DNA of 64,000 bases from the NCBI GenBank assembly GCA_038240015.1, contig JBBSEF010000008.1, positions 11,794 to 75,793 on the forward strand. Direction: 5' to 3'. Position 1 is the first letter of the stretch. Each line of letters begins with the position of its first letter. Source of the stretch: CAHJXF01 sp038240015 (GTDB lineage: Bacteria; Pseudomonadota; Gammaproteobacteria; Burkholderiales; Burkholderiaceae_D). The notes under the pieces are model-generated. The model was given only the letters and a program-made list of their open reading frames with translations. It ran no database searches and had not been told where the DNA came from. The translations under genes were made by a program, and so were the position numbers. Shown piece by piece: positions 18,559-27,827 of the stretch.

Positions 18559-19785
18559 TCAGGGATCCGTTACCGAGTCGCCCACTTCGACCGGTCCGGC
18601 GCTCGACGTGATGAGACCGTAGGCCACGCGATTGAAGACGCGAAAGACGAACAGGAGGCCCTTGCGTTCTTCCGGCAACGTGATCGCTTCGCGCGGGCCG
18701 TTGGTCTTGTCGATGATGGTCCTGCCGAAAGTCTTGATGGCGAGAATCGCGCCGATGTCCAATCCGTCGGCCGCGCCGCGATTGATCGCAACGATCATGG
18801 TGGGACCCGCATACGCAACGCCCGAGTAGGTGGCGATGATGCGGCCCGCGACCGGCTGCGCGGGAGCATGCGGCACATAGTTGATCACGCCCGCCTTGGT
18901 GGCCGGCAGCAGTCGATCGCCTACGGCGATTTCCATCTTCGAGGTCGTGATCGCAATCGTCGCGGGGCTGCCGGCACGCGTCACGTTGGCAGTGCCCAGA
19001 TAGTCGGCTTGATAAGCGATCACTTCGCCGCTATCGGGATCTCTCAGCGCTCGGCCGGGGCGGAACACTTGATAATTGGTAACCGACGGGTCAGCAATGC
19101 CTGCCACATAGGCGGTGTCGCCCGCGCCGAGTATGACCCGCTCCTTCGATGCGACGATGCGCGGCGCGTCGAGCATGGCCGCCGACTCGACGATCAGCGG
19201 TTGCGTGAGGTAGGGCTCGATCGCTTCGGGCGGAATGCTCGGGATCGCATCGCGACCCTGCTCGACGCGCACCTGCGGCGACAACTTAACCGTTCCGTTC
19301 GCGCTCGATGACGTCGACAGGCGCATGGTCCCCGTGGTGCGATCGAGGACGATCACTTGCCCCGGATAGATCCAGTGCGGATTGCGAATCTGATCGCGAT
19401 TCATCTGCCAGATCTGCGGCCAGCGCCATGGCTGCTTCAGGAAGCGGCCCGCGATACCCCACAACGTATCGCCGCGAACGATTGTATAGGTGCCGGGTGC
19501 ATTGGCGACAAACACATCGGTCGTCGTTTGGGTGCGTCGCACGTCGGTGGCGGGAGCGCTCGGACCGGCGGTGGGGTAGCGGGGCGCGTCATACGGTGAC
19601 GCGCCCGGCGACGCGCCCGATTGCGCCTGCGCTTGCACCGCAAGCATCAGGCCGGAACACAGTGCGACTTGCTTGATGACGACCGATCCCCATGTGGAGA
19701 AGCGATCGTTGCAGCCTCTTTGGAATGGATGATTCAAGTAGGCGTTGAAGCGACCGGCTATGCTAGACTTTTTTCTAATTTTCAT
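18559..19785 (-). CDS. LysM peptidoglycan-binding protein
   Basis: A 408-residue exported protein. After a long basic leader comes a signal-peptide core (VALCSGLMLAVQAQAQ) and a Pro/Ser-rich spacer. A single LysM domain (about residues 98-150: TYTIVRGDTLWGIAGRF, NPHWIYPGQVIVL) should bind peptidoglycan glycan. The remaining 250 residues are a beta-rich part of unknown role. Homologues occupy the same place between dprA and def in Burkholderiales. The ATG at 19785 is divergent from def; no later start fits the signal peptide. Confidence 0.85.
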   Translation of the reverse strand: MKIRKKSSIAGRFNAYLNHPFQRGCNDRFSTWGSVVIKQVALCSGLMLAVQAQAQSGASPGASPYDAPRYPTAGPSAPATDVRRTQTTTDVFVANAPGTYTIVRGDTLWGIAGRFLKQPWRWPQIWQMNRDQIRNPHWIYPGQVIVLDRTTGTMRLSTSSSANGTVKLSPQVRVEQGRDAIPSIPPEAIEPYLTQPLIVESAAMLDAPRIVASKERVILGAGDTAYVAGIADPSVTNYQVFRPGRALRDPDSGEVIAYQADYLGTANVTRAGSPATIAITTSKMEIAVGDRLLPATKAGVINYVPHAPAQPVAGRIIATYSGVAYAGPTMIVAINRGAADGLDIGAILAIKTFGRTIIDKTNGPREAITLPEERKGLLFVFRVFNRVAYGLITSSAGPVEVGDSVTDP

Positions 19786-19900
19786 TCCTGCCGCCTCGCT
19801 GTACGCGCGTGTTTCGTGTTTGGCAATCCGCTTGAAATTTTCCGATTAATCGTTTGATGTCGCAATCATTATTCCGGACAGTCGATTCGGTACTGTTGTT

Positions 19901-20407
19901 ATGGCGTTACTTCCTATCCTGCATTATCCCGACCCTCGTCTAAGGAAAAGCGCCAGTCCGGTCGCGCGTTTCGACGAGCGTTTGCGCACCCTCGTCGCCA
20001 ATATGGCGCAGACGATGTACGAAGCGCAGGGGGTAGGTCTGGCGGCCACTCAGGTCGATGTGCACGAGCGCGTGATCGTCATCGACATCTCGGACGCACG
20101 CGACGAATTGAAGGTCTACATCAATCCGCGCATCATCGCCGCGAGCCCCAACAAGCGGCTCGCGGAAGAAGGCTGTCTCTCGGTTCCCGGCGTCTATGAC
20201 GAAGTCGAGCGACCCGAGTCGGTCACGGTCGAGGCCCAGGACGAGCGCGGCCGCAGCTTTCGCATCGACGCCGATGGTCTCCTGGCCGTATGCATTCAGC
20301 ACGAAATGGATCATCTGACGGGCAAGGTCTTCGTCGAATATCTATCGCCGTTGAAGCAGACGCGCATCAAGAATCGCATGCGCAAGCTCGATCGCGTGAG
20401 TGCTTGA
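19901..20407 (+). CDS. def: Peptide deformylase
   Basis: A 168-residue metalloenzyme that removes the formyl group from nascent N-terminal methionine. All three family motifs are present: GVGLAATQ, EGCLSVPG (Cys metal ligand) and QHEMDHLTG (two His ligands and the catalytic Glu). The length is normal. It begins a plus-strand operon and overlaps the start of fmt, its functional counterpart. Confidence 0.97.
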   Translation: MALLPILHYPDPRLRKSASPVARFDERLRTLVANMAQTMYEAQGVGLAATQVDVHERVIVIDISDARDELKVYINPRIIAASPNKRLAEEGCLSVPGVYDEVERPESVTVEAQDERGRSFRIDADGLLAVCIQHEMDHLTGKVFVEYLSPLKQTRIKNRMRKLDRVSA

Positions 20408-21456
20408 AGCTGGTCTTCGCGGGCACGCCCGAATTCGCGCGCGCTGCACTGGACGCATTGATCGCTGCGGGCCACGAGATCGTGCTCGCGCTCACGCAAC
20501 CCGATCGTCCCTCGGGCCGCGGGATGCAGATCCATGCGAGTCCCGTGAAAGCGCGCGCGTCGAGTGCCGCTATCGCGGTCTTGCAGCCGCGTGGGTTGCG
20601 CCTTGGCGGACGATACGACGACGACGCGCAACACGCGCACAGTCAACTGCGCGTGACGCCGCACGACGCGATGATCGTCGCGGCCTACGGATTGATCCTG
20701 CCGCAGACGATCCTCGAGATACCGCGTCTTGGATGCATCAACATTCACGCGAGCCTGTTGCCGCGCTGGCGCGGCGCTGCGCCGATCCAGCGCGCCATCG
20801 AGGCCGGCGATATAGAGACCGGCATCACCATCATGCAGATGGATGCGGGGCTCGACACCGGGCCGATGTTGCTCGTCAGGAAATGTTCGATCGATGCGAG
20901 CGACACCGCCGCGACATTGACCGATAGCCTCGCGATACTGGGCGGCGACGCCATCGTGGAAGCGCTCGCGATAGCCGAGCGTGGTGAGTTGAAGCCTTCG
21001 CCGCAACATGCTGCAGGCGACGAGTCGTCGGTGCGCTATGCGGCCAAGGTGACGAAGGATGAAGCTGCGCTCGACTTCACATGGCCTGCGCGCGCGCTGG
21101 TCGATCGTATCCGCGCCTTCGACTCGTGGCCGGGCTGCACCGCGCAGCTCATCGACGAAGAGGACAAGCAGGTCGCGCAATTCAAGGTATGGCGAGCTGC
21201 GCAAATCGCCGCTGGTCGTGTTGCTTCATTGATAGGTGGGACATTTGAGAGCGCCGCGCCCGGACGCGTGCTCGCTTTCATCGAAGCCAAATCCGCATCG
21301 AGTGCGGGCCTTCCCTTTCACGACGCAGCGGTCATTGTGAAGACCGTTGACGGCGCGATCGCATTGACTGAATTGCAGAAAGCCGGCGGCAAGCGCTTGC
21401 CGGCCAGCGCATTCCCGCGTGACTTCATCAACCACCAACGATTGCATTTCACATGA
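20404..21456 (+). CDS. fmt: Methionyl-tRNA formyltransferase
   Basis: A 350-residue enzyme that formylates initiator Met-tRNA. The N-terminal formyltransferase domain shows KLVFAGTPEFARAAL, AAYGLILP and INIHASLLPRWRGAAPIQRA (catalytic His and Asn), and the C-terminal OB-fold domain shows FDSWPGC. No ATG exists at the expected place: the conserved N-terminus begins at a TTG (20404) overlapping the def stop as TTGA, which is taken as the start and implies translational coupling. The protein is longer than E. coli Fmt, with extra residues near YDDDAQHAHSQ and in the C-terminal domain. Confidence 0.93.
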   Translation: MKLVFAGTPEFARAALDALIAAGHEIVLALTQPDRPSGRGMQIHASPVKARASSAAIAVLQPRGLRLGGRYDDDAQHAHSQLRVTPHDAMIVAAYGLILPQTILEIPRLGCINIHASLLPRWRGAAPIQRAIEAGDIETGITIMQMDAGLDTGPMLLVRKCSIDASDTAATLTDSLAILGGDAIVEALAIAERGELKPSPQHAAGDESSVRYAAKVTKDEAALDFTWPARALVDRIRAFDSWPGCTAQLIDEEDKQVAQFKVWRAAQIAAGRVASLIGGTFESAAPGRVLAFIEAKSASSAGLPFHDAAVIVKTVDGAIALTELQKAGGKRLPASAFPRDFINHQRLHFT

Positions 21457-22166
21457 ATCCATTCGAGGTATTCGGCGATCTCGGCATCGTGCATCTGGGC
21501 CTGTTTTGCGGCGCGGTGGTGCTGCTCAATTTGACGCCGGGACCCGACACGGCCTTCATCGTGGGTCAGAGCGTGACGCGTGGACGGCGCGCGGGATTGA
21601 TGGCGGTCCTCGGCATCTCGCTGGGCTGCGTGGTGCATACGCTGGCCCTCGCACTCGGATTGAGCGCACTGATCGCCGCGTCGGCCAATGCCTTCATGCT
21701 CATCAAGATTGTCGGTGCGGCCTACCTGATCTATCTGGGCGTGCGCATGATCACAGCGACCTTGCGCCAGCGGGTCTCGCCAGACGCGGCGCTAAAGGAA
21801 AGCACACCAACGGCGAGCCCATCTTCGTCCACCATGGCCCGGCCCACGGCGACGCGCGCGTCGGCACGACGCACGTTTGTGCAGGGCTTCATCACCAACG
21901 TGCTCAATCCGAAGGTGGTGCTTTTCTTTCTCTCGTTCTTCCCGCAATTCGTTTCGGCGGACAGCGCGACCAAGGGCCTGGCGTTCGCGGCGTTGGGCGG
22001 TGTGATGATTGCGATCAGCACGATCTACAACGGGATCGTGGCATGGCTTGCGGGCGGCATCACGCATCGCATGCACGGCGCACCCCGTGTGAAGGCGTGG
22101 CTCGAAAGGTCGGTCGGCGCAGCATTCATCGCGCTCGGTGCGCGACTCGCATGGAGCGAACGCTAG
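21453..22166 (+). CDS. LysE/RhtB-family amino acid exporter
   Basis: A 237-residue inner-membrane protein with about six helices and the LysE signature near the front (LLNLTPGPDTAFIVGQSV) followed by GLMAVLGISLGC. The loop between helices 3 and 4 (about residues 108-145) is Ser/Thr/Ala-rich. Such proteins export amino acids such as threonine, homoserine or lysine; the substrate is not evident. The start overlaps the fmt stop as ATGA, placing it in the def-fmt operon. Confidence 0.9.
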   Translation: MNPFEVFGDLGIVHLGLFCGAVVLLNLTPGPDTAFIVGQSVTRGRRAGLMAVLGISLGCVVHTLALALGLSALIAASANAFMLIKIVGAAYLIYLGVRMITATLRQRVSPDAALKESTPTASPSSSTMARPTATRASARRTFVQGFITNVLNPKVVLFFLSFFPQFVSADSATKGLAFAALGGVMIAISTIYNGIVAWLAGGITHRMHGAPRVKAWLERSVGAAFIALGARLAWSER

Positions 22167-22199
22167 CGCTCGTCCTCGTCGGGCTCGACGCAGTCCTCG

Positions 22200-23690
22200 A
22201 TGAAAAATGATTTTGAAATCGCAAGCGACGCGCTCGCATTCGCGTTGCTCGGCGCTGCGCGCATTTGCGCGAGCGTGCGCGAGGGCCATACGCTTCGCGA
22301 GGGACTCGAGCGCGAGCGCAGCGCATTCGCAAGCAGGGCGCGCGGAACAGTCGCGACGCATCGATCCGATCCGATCGCCGCGATGCACGACTTGTCGGCG
22401 CGCGCTCTGCGCCGGCGCGGGCGCGCCGATGCGCTGCTTGCGTTGATCGCCGATCGCGTTCCCGACCCGCCGTTGTTGCGCGAATTGCTGGTCGTCTCGA
22501 TCGCGCTGCTGGTCGATACGCTCGACGATCGTTTCGCTGACGACGCGTCGTTCGAAGAGCGTGTGCAAGGCTTGCCCTACGCGCCGTTCACGCTGGTCGA
22601 TCAGGCGGTACGTGCCGCGGCTTCGTTGCCCGAACTCGCGCGCGGAAAAAATTTCGTCAACGCGGTCCTGCGCAGTCTCTTGCGACGCATAGAAGAAGCG
22701 CCGAGTGGCTTGATGCATGTTCTGCGTGGCGATCGAGCGAGCGACGAAGCGCGCTACGAATTACCGTCGTGGTGGGTCCGACGTCTGCGCGATGCCTACC
22801 CCGAACGATGGCGCGACATCGCCGCCCCGACGCTCGAAAACCCGCCGCTTGCAGTGCGGGTCAATCGTCGCAAAACCACGCGCGATGCCTATCTCGAGCG
22901 ACTTGCGGCCGAAGGCATCGCCGCTTGCGCGATCGGTCCGTCGGCCGTGCGCTTGGTGCGCGCGACTTCCGTGTCTCACATTCCTGGATTCTCCGAGGGC
23001 GTGGTCTCGGTGCAAGACGAGGCCGCGCAGCGCGCGGGATTTTTACTCGATGTGGCCGATGGCATGCGTGTGCTCGATGCCTGCGCCGCGCCGGGCGGCA
23101 AGACCGGGCATCTGCTGGAACTCGCCGACCTCGTTCTGACGGCGATCGACGCCGATCAAGCCCGCCTTTCGCGCGTCCAGGAGAACCTCGATCGATTGGG
23201 GCTGACGGCGCAACTGATCGCCGGCAATGCCGCGCACCCCGAGCGCTGGTGGGATGGCCGGCGCTTCGACCGCATCCTCGTCGATGTACCCTGCACGGCG
23301 TCGGGCATCCTTCGACGTCATCCCGATATCCGTTGGCTGCGTCGTGAAGAAGACATCGCCAAGCTGTCGCGTGCCGCGCAACAGATCACAGGCGCTTTAT
23401 GGCCGTTGCTCGAGCCCGATGGTAAATTGCTTCTCGTGACCTGCTCTGTTTTCCCCGAGGAATCCGTGCGACATGCGCACGCGTTCGCGGCCCTTCACCC
23501 CGATGCCCTCGCGCTGCCTGCGCCGGGTCAATTGCTGCCCGTTCGCCTCGAACGCGCGCGTGCCCACGCCGGCGCCGACGTGATCAACGCGGCGCACGAC
23601 GACGTGACCGAGAGTTCGAACGGCAGTTCGAACGATGCGGCGGTGGACCACGACGGTCTCTTTTTCGCGCTGTTCGAAAAGATGCGCTGA
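22200..23690 (+). CDS. rsmB: 16S rRNA (cytosine-967-C5)-methyltransferase
   Basis: A 496-residue protein. The N-terminal NusB-like RNA-binding domain (to about residue 165, including LVDQAVRAAASLPELARGKNFVNAVLR) is followed by an AdoMet-dependent methyltransferase domain: DACAAPGGKTGHLLEL, the DVPCTASGILRRHPDIRW motif and the second catalytic cysteine in VTCSVFPEE. It modifies C967 of 16S rRNA. The start lies 33 bp after the lysE-type gene. The N-terminus is longer than in E. coli RsmB by several tens of residues. Confidence 0.93.
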   Translation: MKNDFEIASDALAFALLGAARICASVREGHTLREGLERERSAFASRARGTVATHRSDPIAAMHDLSARALRRRGRADALLALIADRVPDPPLLRELLVVSIALLVDTLDDRFADDASFEERVQGLPYAPFTLVDQAVRAAASLPELARGKNFVNAVLRSLLRRIEEAPSGLMHVLRGDRASDEARYELPSWWVRRLRDAYPERWRDIAAPTLENPPLAVRVNRRKTTRDAYLERLAAEGIAACAIGPSAVRLVRATSVSHIPGFSEGVVSVQDEAAQRAGFLLDVADGMRVLDACAAPGGKTGHLLELADLVLTAIDADQARLSRVQENLDRLGLTAQLIAGNAAHPERWWDGRRFDRILVDVPCTASGILRRHPDIRWLRREEDIAKLSRAAQQITGALWPLLEPDGKLLLVTCSVFPEESVRHAHAFAALHPDALALPAPGQLLPVRLERARAHAGADVINAAHDDVTESSNGSSNDAAVDHDGLFFALFEKMR

Positions 23691-24352
23691 TGTGGCTCAG
23701 GATCTCAAATCCTGTGCCCGGTTGGCTTGGTCGTCTCGACCGAGGCTTGCGCGCACGCTCGCGTGTGCCGCATGGTCCTCGACGCGCGCGGGCCTATCGA
23801 TGGCTGCTCGAACTCAGTCTGTTGCTTGCGCTGTGCTGTGGGGCATCGAACTCGCGCGCGGCGACCGATCACATCGATGTAGAGAGAACAGCCGTCGAGG
23901 CGCGCGATGACGGCTACTACCTGAGCGCCGATTTCGACTTCGATCTCAAACCGCGCGTCGCGGAGGCGCTCGACCGGGGGCTCACGATCTACTTCGTCGT
24001 CGAAGCCGAAGTGACGCGCTCGCGCTGGTATTGGTTCGACGAGCGCAACGTCAATGCCGCATTGAACTTCCGGCTGTCGTATCACGCCCTCACGCGTCAA
24101 TACCGGGTGTCCACGGGCAACCTTCAGTTGGGATTCCCGACGATATCCGAGGCGCTCGGCGTGATCGGACATGTGCGCGACTGGAAAATCGCCGAGCGAA
24201 CCACGCTCAGGATCGGAGAGGCCTACATCGTCGCGGTGCGGATGCGCCTCGACACCACGCAACTACCCAAGCCCTTCCAGATCAATGCCCTCACCAATCG
24301 CGACTGGACCCTCGAGTCCGAGTGGAAGCGCTTCGGCTTCGAGCCGCGTTGA
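23690..24352 (+). CDS. DUF4390 exported protein upstream of ntrY
   Basis: A 220-residue protein with a basic leader of about 38 residues, a signal-peptide core (LLELSLLLALCCGAS) and a mature DUF4390 domain: VEARDDGYYLSADFDFDL, then EVTRSRWYWFDERN and YRVSTGNLQLGFPTISEAL. Function is unknown; the gene is found in front of ntrY in betaproteobacteria, which suggests an envelope role linked to that sensor. The ATG shares one base with the rsmB stop (TGATG), so it is coupled. Confidence 0.85.
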   Translation: MWLRISNPVPGWLGRLDRGLRARSRVPHGPRRARAYRWLLELSLLLALCCGASNSRAATDHIDVERTAVEARDDGYYLSADFDFDLKPRVAEALDRGLTIYFVVEAEVTRSRWYWFDERNVNAALNFRLSYHALTRQYRVSTGNLQLGFPTISEALGVIGHVRDWKIAERTTLRIGEAYIVAVRMRLDTTQLPKPFQINALTNRDWTLESEWKRFGFEPR

Positions 24353-24453
24353 TCTCGACGCAGAGCCTTGCGCAACACGGTCATGCGTAAGCCGTCGCGC
24401 GTAGTCTGTCTGGCGTAATCTGTTCAGCGCGCATCCTGCCGAACGCACTCTTC

Positions 24454-26913
24454 ATGAAACCCCACTCTCTGCGACGAAGCGCGCGCCCGTTCTGGCGCAC
24501 GCGCACGCTTCGCTATGGAGTGACGCTCGCCGCGTCGATCGCGGGAGTGCTGCTGTTTCTTCTGGCTTCGGCGTCGTCGAACACGCCCTTGTTCGAACGT
24601 CACTATCCGCTCTTGCTTGCGCTCAACGCGACCGCTGCGGCCGCGTTGCTGATGATCGTCGTGGTACTGGTCGTCAGGCTCGTGAGGCGCTATCGCGCGG
24701 GTCAGTTCGGAACCCGCATGATGGTGCGATTCGCGTTGGCGTTCGGGCTGATGGGCGTCGTGCCTGGCGTGCTGATCTACGTGGTCTCGGTGCAGTTCCT
24801 CGGCAAGGGCATCGAGTCGTGGTTCGACGTGCGCGTCGACGCGGCGCTCGAGTCGGGTCTCGCGCTCGGGCGCACCACGCTCGACTCGATGCTGGGCGAA
24901 CTCAACACCAAGGCGCGCGTTATCACCTACGGCCTGTCGGACATTCCCGAGTCGCAGCAGGGTCAGTCGCTCAATCGTCTGCGCGAACAGACCGGCGTCG
25001 AGCAGGCGCTGTTGTTCACGGCCAGCGGACGCACGCTCGCAGCGGCGGCCGCGAGCGCGAACAACGGCACGCTGGCGCCGGCGTTGCCGCCATCGACCGT
25101 GATGCGTCAGCTTCGCATCGCGCGTTCCTACTCGGCGATCGAGAGCGCGCTGCCGGATTCACAAGGCGAAGACGATCGTGCGCGCGCTGGAATCACGAGA
25201 TCGCTCGCTGTCGAGTCGGCGAGCGACGAGCCGCGCGGCTTGCGTCTGCGCGTCATCGTTCCCGTGCCGACGCAAGCTTTTCTGCTGCGCTCCGAAACCA
25301 TCTACCTACAGTTGATCCAGAGCGTGCCGGCAGCACTGGCCGCCAACGCCGAAGCGGTGCAAAGCGGGATGCGCAATTATCAGGAGCTGTCTCTGGCGCG
25401 TACGGGCTTGCAGAAAATCTATTCGGTGACGCTGACGCTGACGCTGTTGCTGTCCATATGCGCTGCGCTCGCGGTTGCATTCCTGCTTGCAAGCTGGCTG
25501 ACCGAGCCATTGCTCCTGCTCGCCGAAGGAACCAAGGCGGTAGCGGGGGGCGACTACAGTCCGATGCGTGAGATCGAAACCAGGGACGAACTCGGAACGC
25601 TCACGCAATCGTTCAACGCCATGGTTCGACAACTGGGCGACGCGCGCGTCTCGGTGGAAAAAAATCGCGTGGCGCTGGTCGCGGCCAATACGTATCTCGA
25701 GAGCATTCTTTCGAATCTTTCGGCCGGCGTATTGGTGTTCGACGACAGTTTTCATCTCGTCACGACCAACGACGGCGCTGGACGCATCCTCGGCGCATCG
25801 CTCGCGCCGTGGCTGGGCCGTCGATTGATCGGCGAGGAGGACAGCGGGAAAAGCGGCGGCCGGGCAAGCGACCCGCAGGGGCGCCGCAACGGATACGCCG
25901 CTCTGCGTGCGATGGGCAATGCGATCAAGGCGAGCTTCGCCGATCCGGCCACCGCGGGCACCGACTGGCAACGTCAGATCGAACTCGACATCGGCGACGA
26001 TGCCGACCCGCTGGTGGTGCTGGCGCGCGGCTCGCGTTGTCCGGTGGGCAGCGGCGCGGAGCGCCGCGAAGGCTACCTCGTGGTGTTCGACGACGTGACC
26101 GAAGTCATCTCCGCGCAGCGCTCGGTGGCGTGGGCGGAAGTCGCGCGACGTCTCGCACATGAAATCAAGAACCCGCTGACACCGATCCAGTTGTCGGCCG
26201 AGCGAATGAAGATGAAGCTCGAAGGCCATGTGGCGCCGCGCGAGGCCGAGATCCTCGAGCGCTGCGTCTCGACCATCGTCAATCAGGTCTCAGCGATGAA
26301 GCGCATGGTCGACGACTTTCGCGACTACGCGAAAGTGCCCGACGCTTCGCTGCATCCGCTGGACCTGAACGCGCTGGTTGCCGAGGTCATGACGCTCTAC
26401 GACGTCCATGCCGAAGGTCCGCATGGCGCCCCCTTGCGCGCGGTGGGTGCCGATCTATCCCATGCGGTCGGACCCGCACGCGCGGGGCCGACCGTGACGC
26501 TGGAGAACGATCTGCCGCTGGTCATCGGCGACGCCACGCGCTTGCGTCAGGTGATTCACAACCTCGTGCAGAACGCGCAGGATGCGACCCACGAAGCGAC
26601 GACGCCGCGCGTCACGATTGCGACCGACACCGTGCTGCCGCGCGCTCATGCGGGGGATGTCGGGCGCCGCGAACCGCTGGTGCGCCTGACCGTGTCCGAC
26701 AATGGCAGCGGCTTTCCGGCTAGAATCCTTGCGCGCGCCTTCGAGCCGTATGTGACGACGAAAGCCCGAGGCACGGGTCTCGGCTTGGCGGTGGTCAAGA
26801 AAATCGTTGACGAACATCAGGCGCGCATCGAACTCAAGAATCGCGAAGAGGGTGGTGCGGTGGTGGTCATCGTGTTTACGCGTGTGGCGCATCGTTCCGC
26901 CAAAGTGGCCTGA
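24454..26913 (+). CDS. ntrY: NtrY-like membrane sensor histidine kinase
   Basis: An 819-residue sensor. Three hydrophobic helices lie in the first 115 residues, a periplasmic sensing segment follows, and a fourth helix near 325-345 leads into a HAMP domain (LAEGTKAVAGGDYSPMREIE), a PAS domain, the phosphoacceptor His569 in RRLAHEIKNPLTPIQLS, and a HATPase domain with N-box (VIHNLVQNAQDA) and G-boxes (DNGSGFP, GTGLGLAV). NtrY-type kinases respond to nitrogen or envelope/redox state. It is followed 106 bp later by its response regulator. Confidence 0.92.
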   Translation: MKPHSLRRSARPFWRTRTLRYGVTLAASIAGVLLFLLASASSNTPLFERHYPLLLALNATAAAALLMIVVVLVVRLVRRYRAGQFGTRMMVRFALAFGLMGVVPGVLIYVVSVQFLGKGIESWFDVRVDAALESGLALGRTTLDSMLGELNTKARVITYGLSDIPESQQGQSLNRLREQTGVEQALLFTASGRTLAAAAASANNGTLAPALPPSTVMRQLRIARSYSAIESALPDSQGEDDRARAGITRSLAVESASDEPRGLRLRVIVPVPTQAFLLRSETIYLQLIQSVPAALAANAEAVQSGMRNYQELSLARTGLQKIYSVTLTLTLLLSICAALAVAFLLASWLTEPLLLLAEGTKAVAGGDYSPMREIETRDELGTLTQSFNAMVRQLGDARVSVEKNRVALVAANTYLESILSNLSAGVLVFDDSFHLVTTNDGAGRILGASLAPWLGRRLIGEEDSGKSGGRASDPQGRRNGYAALRAMGNAIKASFADPATAGTDWQRQIELDIGDDADPLVVLARGSRCPVGSGAERREGYLVVFDDVTEVISAQRSVAWAEVARRLAHEIKNPLTPIQLSAERMKMKLEGHVAPREAEILERCVSTIVNQVSAMKRMVDDFRDYAKVPDASLHPLDLNALVAEVMTLYDVHAEGPHGAPLRAVGADLSHAVGPARAGPTVTLENDLPLVIGDATRLRQVIHNLVQNAQDATHEATTPRVTIATDTVLPRAHAGDVGRREPLVRLTVSDNGSGFPARILARAFEPYVTTKARGTGLGLAVVKKIVDEHQARIELKNREEGGAVVVIVFTRVAHRSAKVA

Positions 26914-27019
26914 TCGCACGCGTTGCTGACGTCAAGCGATTCGCGTCGGGCGGACGACTACCCTCGCGGTTCCTGCAGTAGTCACGCCCGCGGGCGTGTG
27001 TTTATTTTTGCGGCGAGGC

Positions 27020-27805
27020 ATGGCCAACATTCTTGTAGTCGACGACGAAGTCGGCATTCGTGAGCTTCTGTCGGAGATACTCGGCGACGAGGGACATGTC
27101 GTCGCGCTCGCCGAGAATGCGGCGGCCGCGCGCGTCAAGCGGCAGGCCGAGACCTTCGACTTGGTGCTGCTCGACATCTGGATGCCCGATACCGATGGGG
27201 TGACGCTGCTCAAGGAATGGGCGGCGACCGGGGCGTTGACGATGCCGGTCATCATGATGTCGGGACACGCGACCATCGACACCGCGGTCGAAGCGACGCG
27301 CATCGGGGCGATCGACTTTCTCGAAAAACCGATCGCGTTGCAGAAGCTGTTGCGCTCCGTTCAGAAGGGTCTCGATCGCGGCTCGCTGCGCGCGCTCGCA
27401 CAGGCGACCGCGCTGCGCGCGGCACGGGCCGTGACCACCGGTCAGCAGGGCGGGGGCTCCGATGCGCTGGACGCTTCGGCACGCAACAGCGGAGCTCCGC
27501 TCAATGCGACAGGCGATGTCGCAGGCGTCATGCCGTTGGGTCCGAGCGTGACGGTCGGGCCGTTCGCGCACGGACTCGATGCCTCGGGTGCGCCGCTCCC
27601 CTATCCGGTTCGCGGCAGCGTGCCGCTCGACCTGCCGTTGCGCGAAGCGCGCGATGCGTTCGAGCGCGCTTACTTCGAGTATCACCTCGCTCAGGAGAAC
27701 GGCAGCATGACGCGCGTCGCCGAAAAGACCGGACTCGAGCGCACGCACCTGTATCGCAAGTTGAAGCAGCTCGGCATCGAGTTGAACAAGTCACCGCGAC
27801 GATGA
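27020..27805 (+). CDS. ntrX: NtrX-like response regulator without the AAA+ domain
   Basis: A 261-residue protein. The receiver domain (1-120) has the acidic pair DDE at 8-10, the phosphoacceptor Asp52 in LLDIWMPD and the conserved Lys in FLEKP. The C-terminal 50 residues form a Fis-type HTH (SMTRVAEKTGLERTHLYRKLKQLG), as in NtrC-family regulators. Between them lies only a Gly/Ala/Pro-rich linker of about 85 residues; the sigma54-contacting AAA+ ATPase is absent. It can therefore bind DNA but not open a sigma54 promoter. The ATG at 27020 follows GCGAGG and starts at the conserved MANILVVDDE. Confidence 0.9.
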   Translation: MANILVVDDEVGIRELLSEILGDEGHVVALAENAAAARVKRQAETFDLVLLDIWMPDTDGVTLLKEWAATGALTMPVIMMSGHATIDTAVEATRIGAIDFLEKPIALQKLLRSVQKGLDRGSLRALAQATALRAARAVTTGQQGGGSDALDASARNSGAPLNATGDVAGVMPLGPSVTVGPFAHGLDASGAPLPYPVRGSVPLDLPLREARDAFERAYFEYHLAQENGSMTRVAEKTGLERTHLYRKLKQLGIELNKSPRR

Positions 27806-27827
27806 ACGCGCGCGCGGCGCATCTGCG

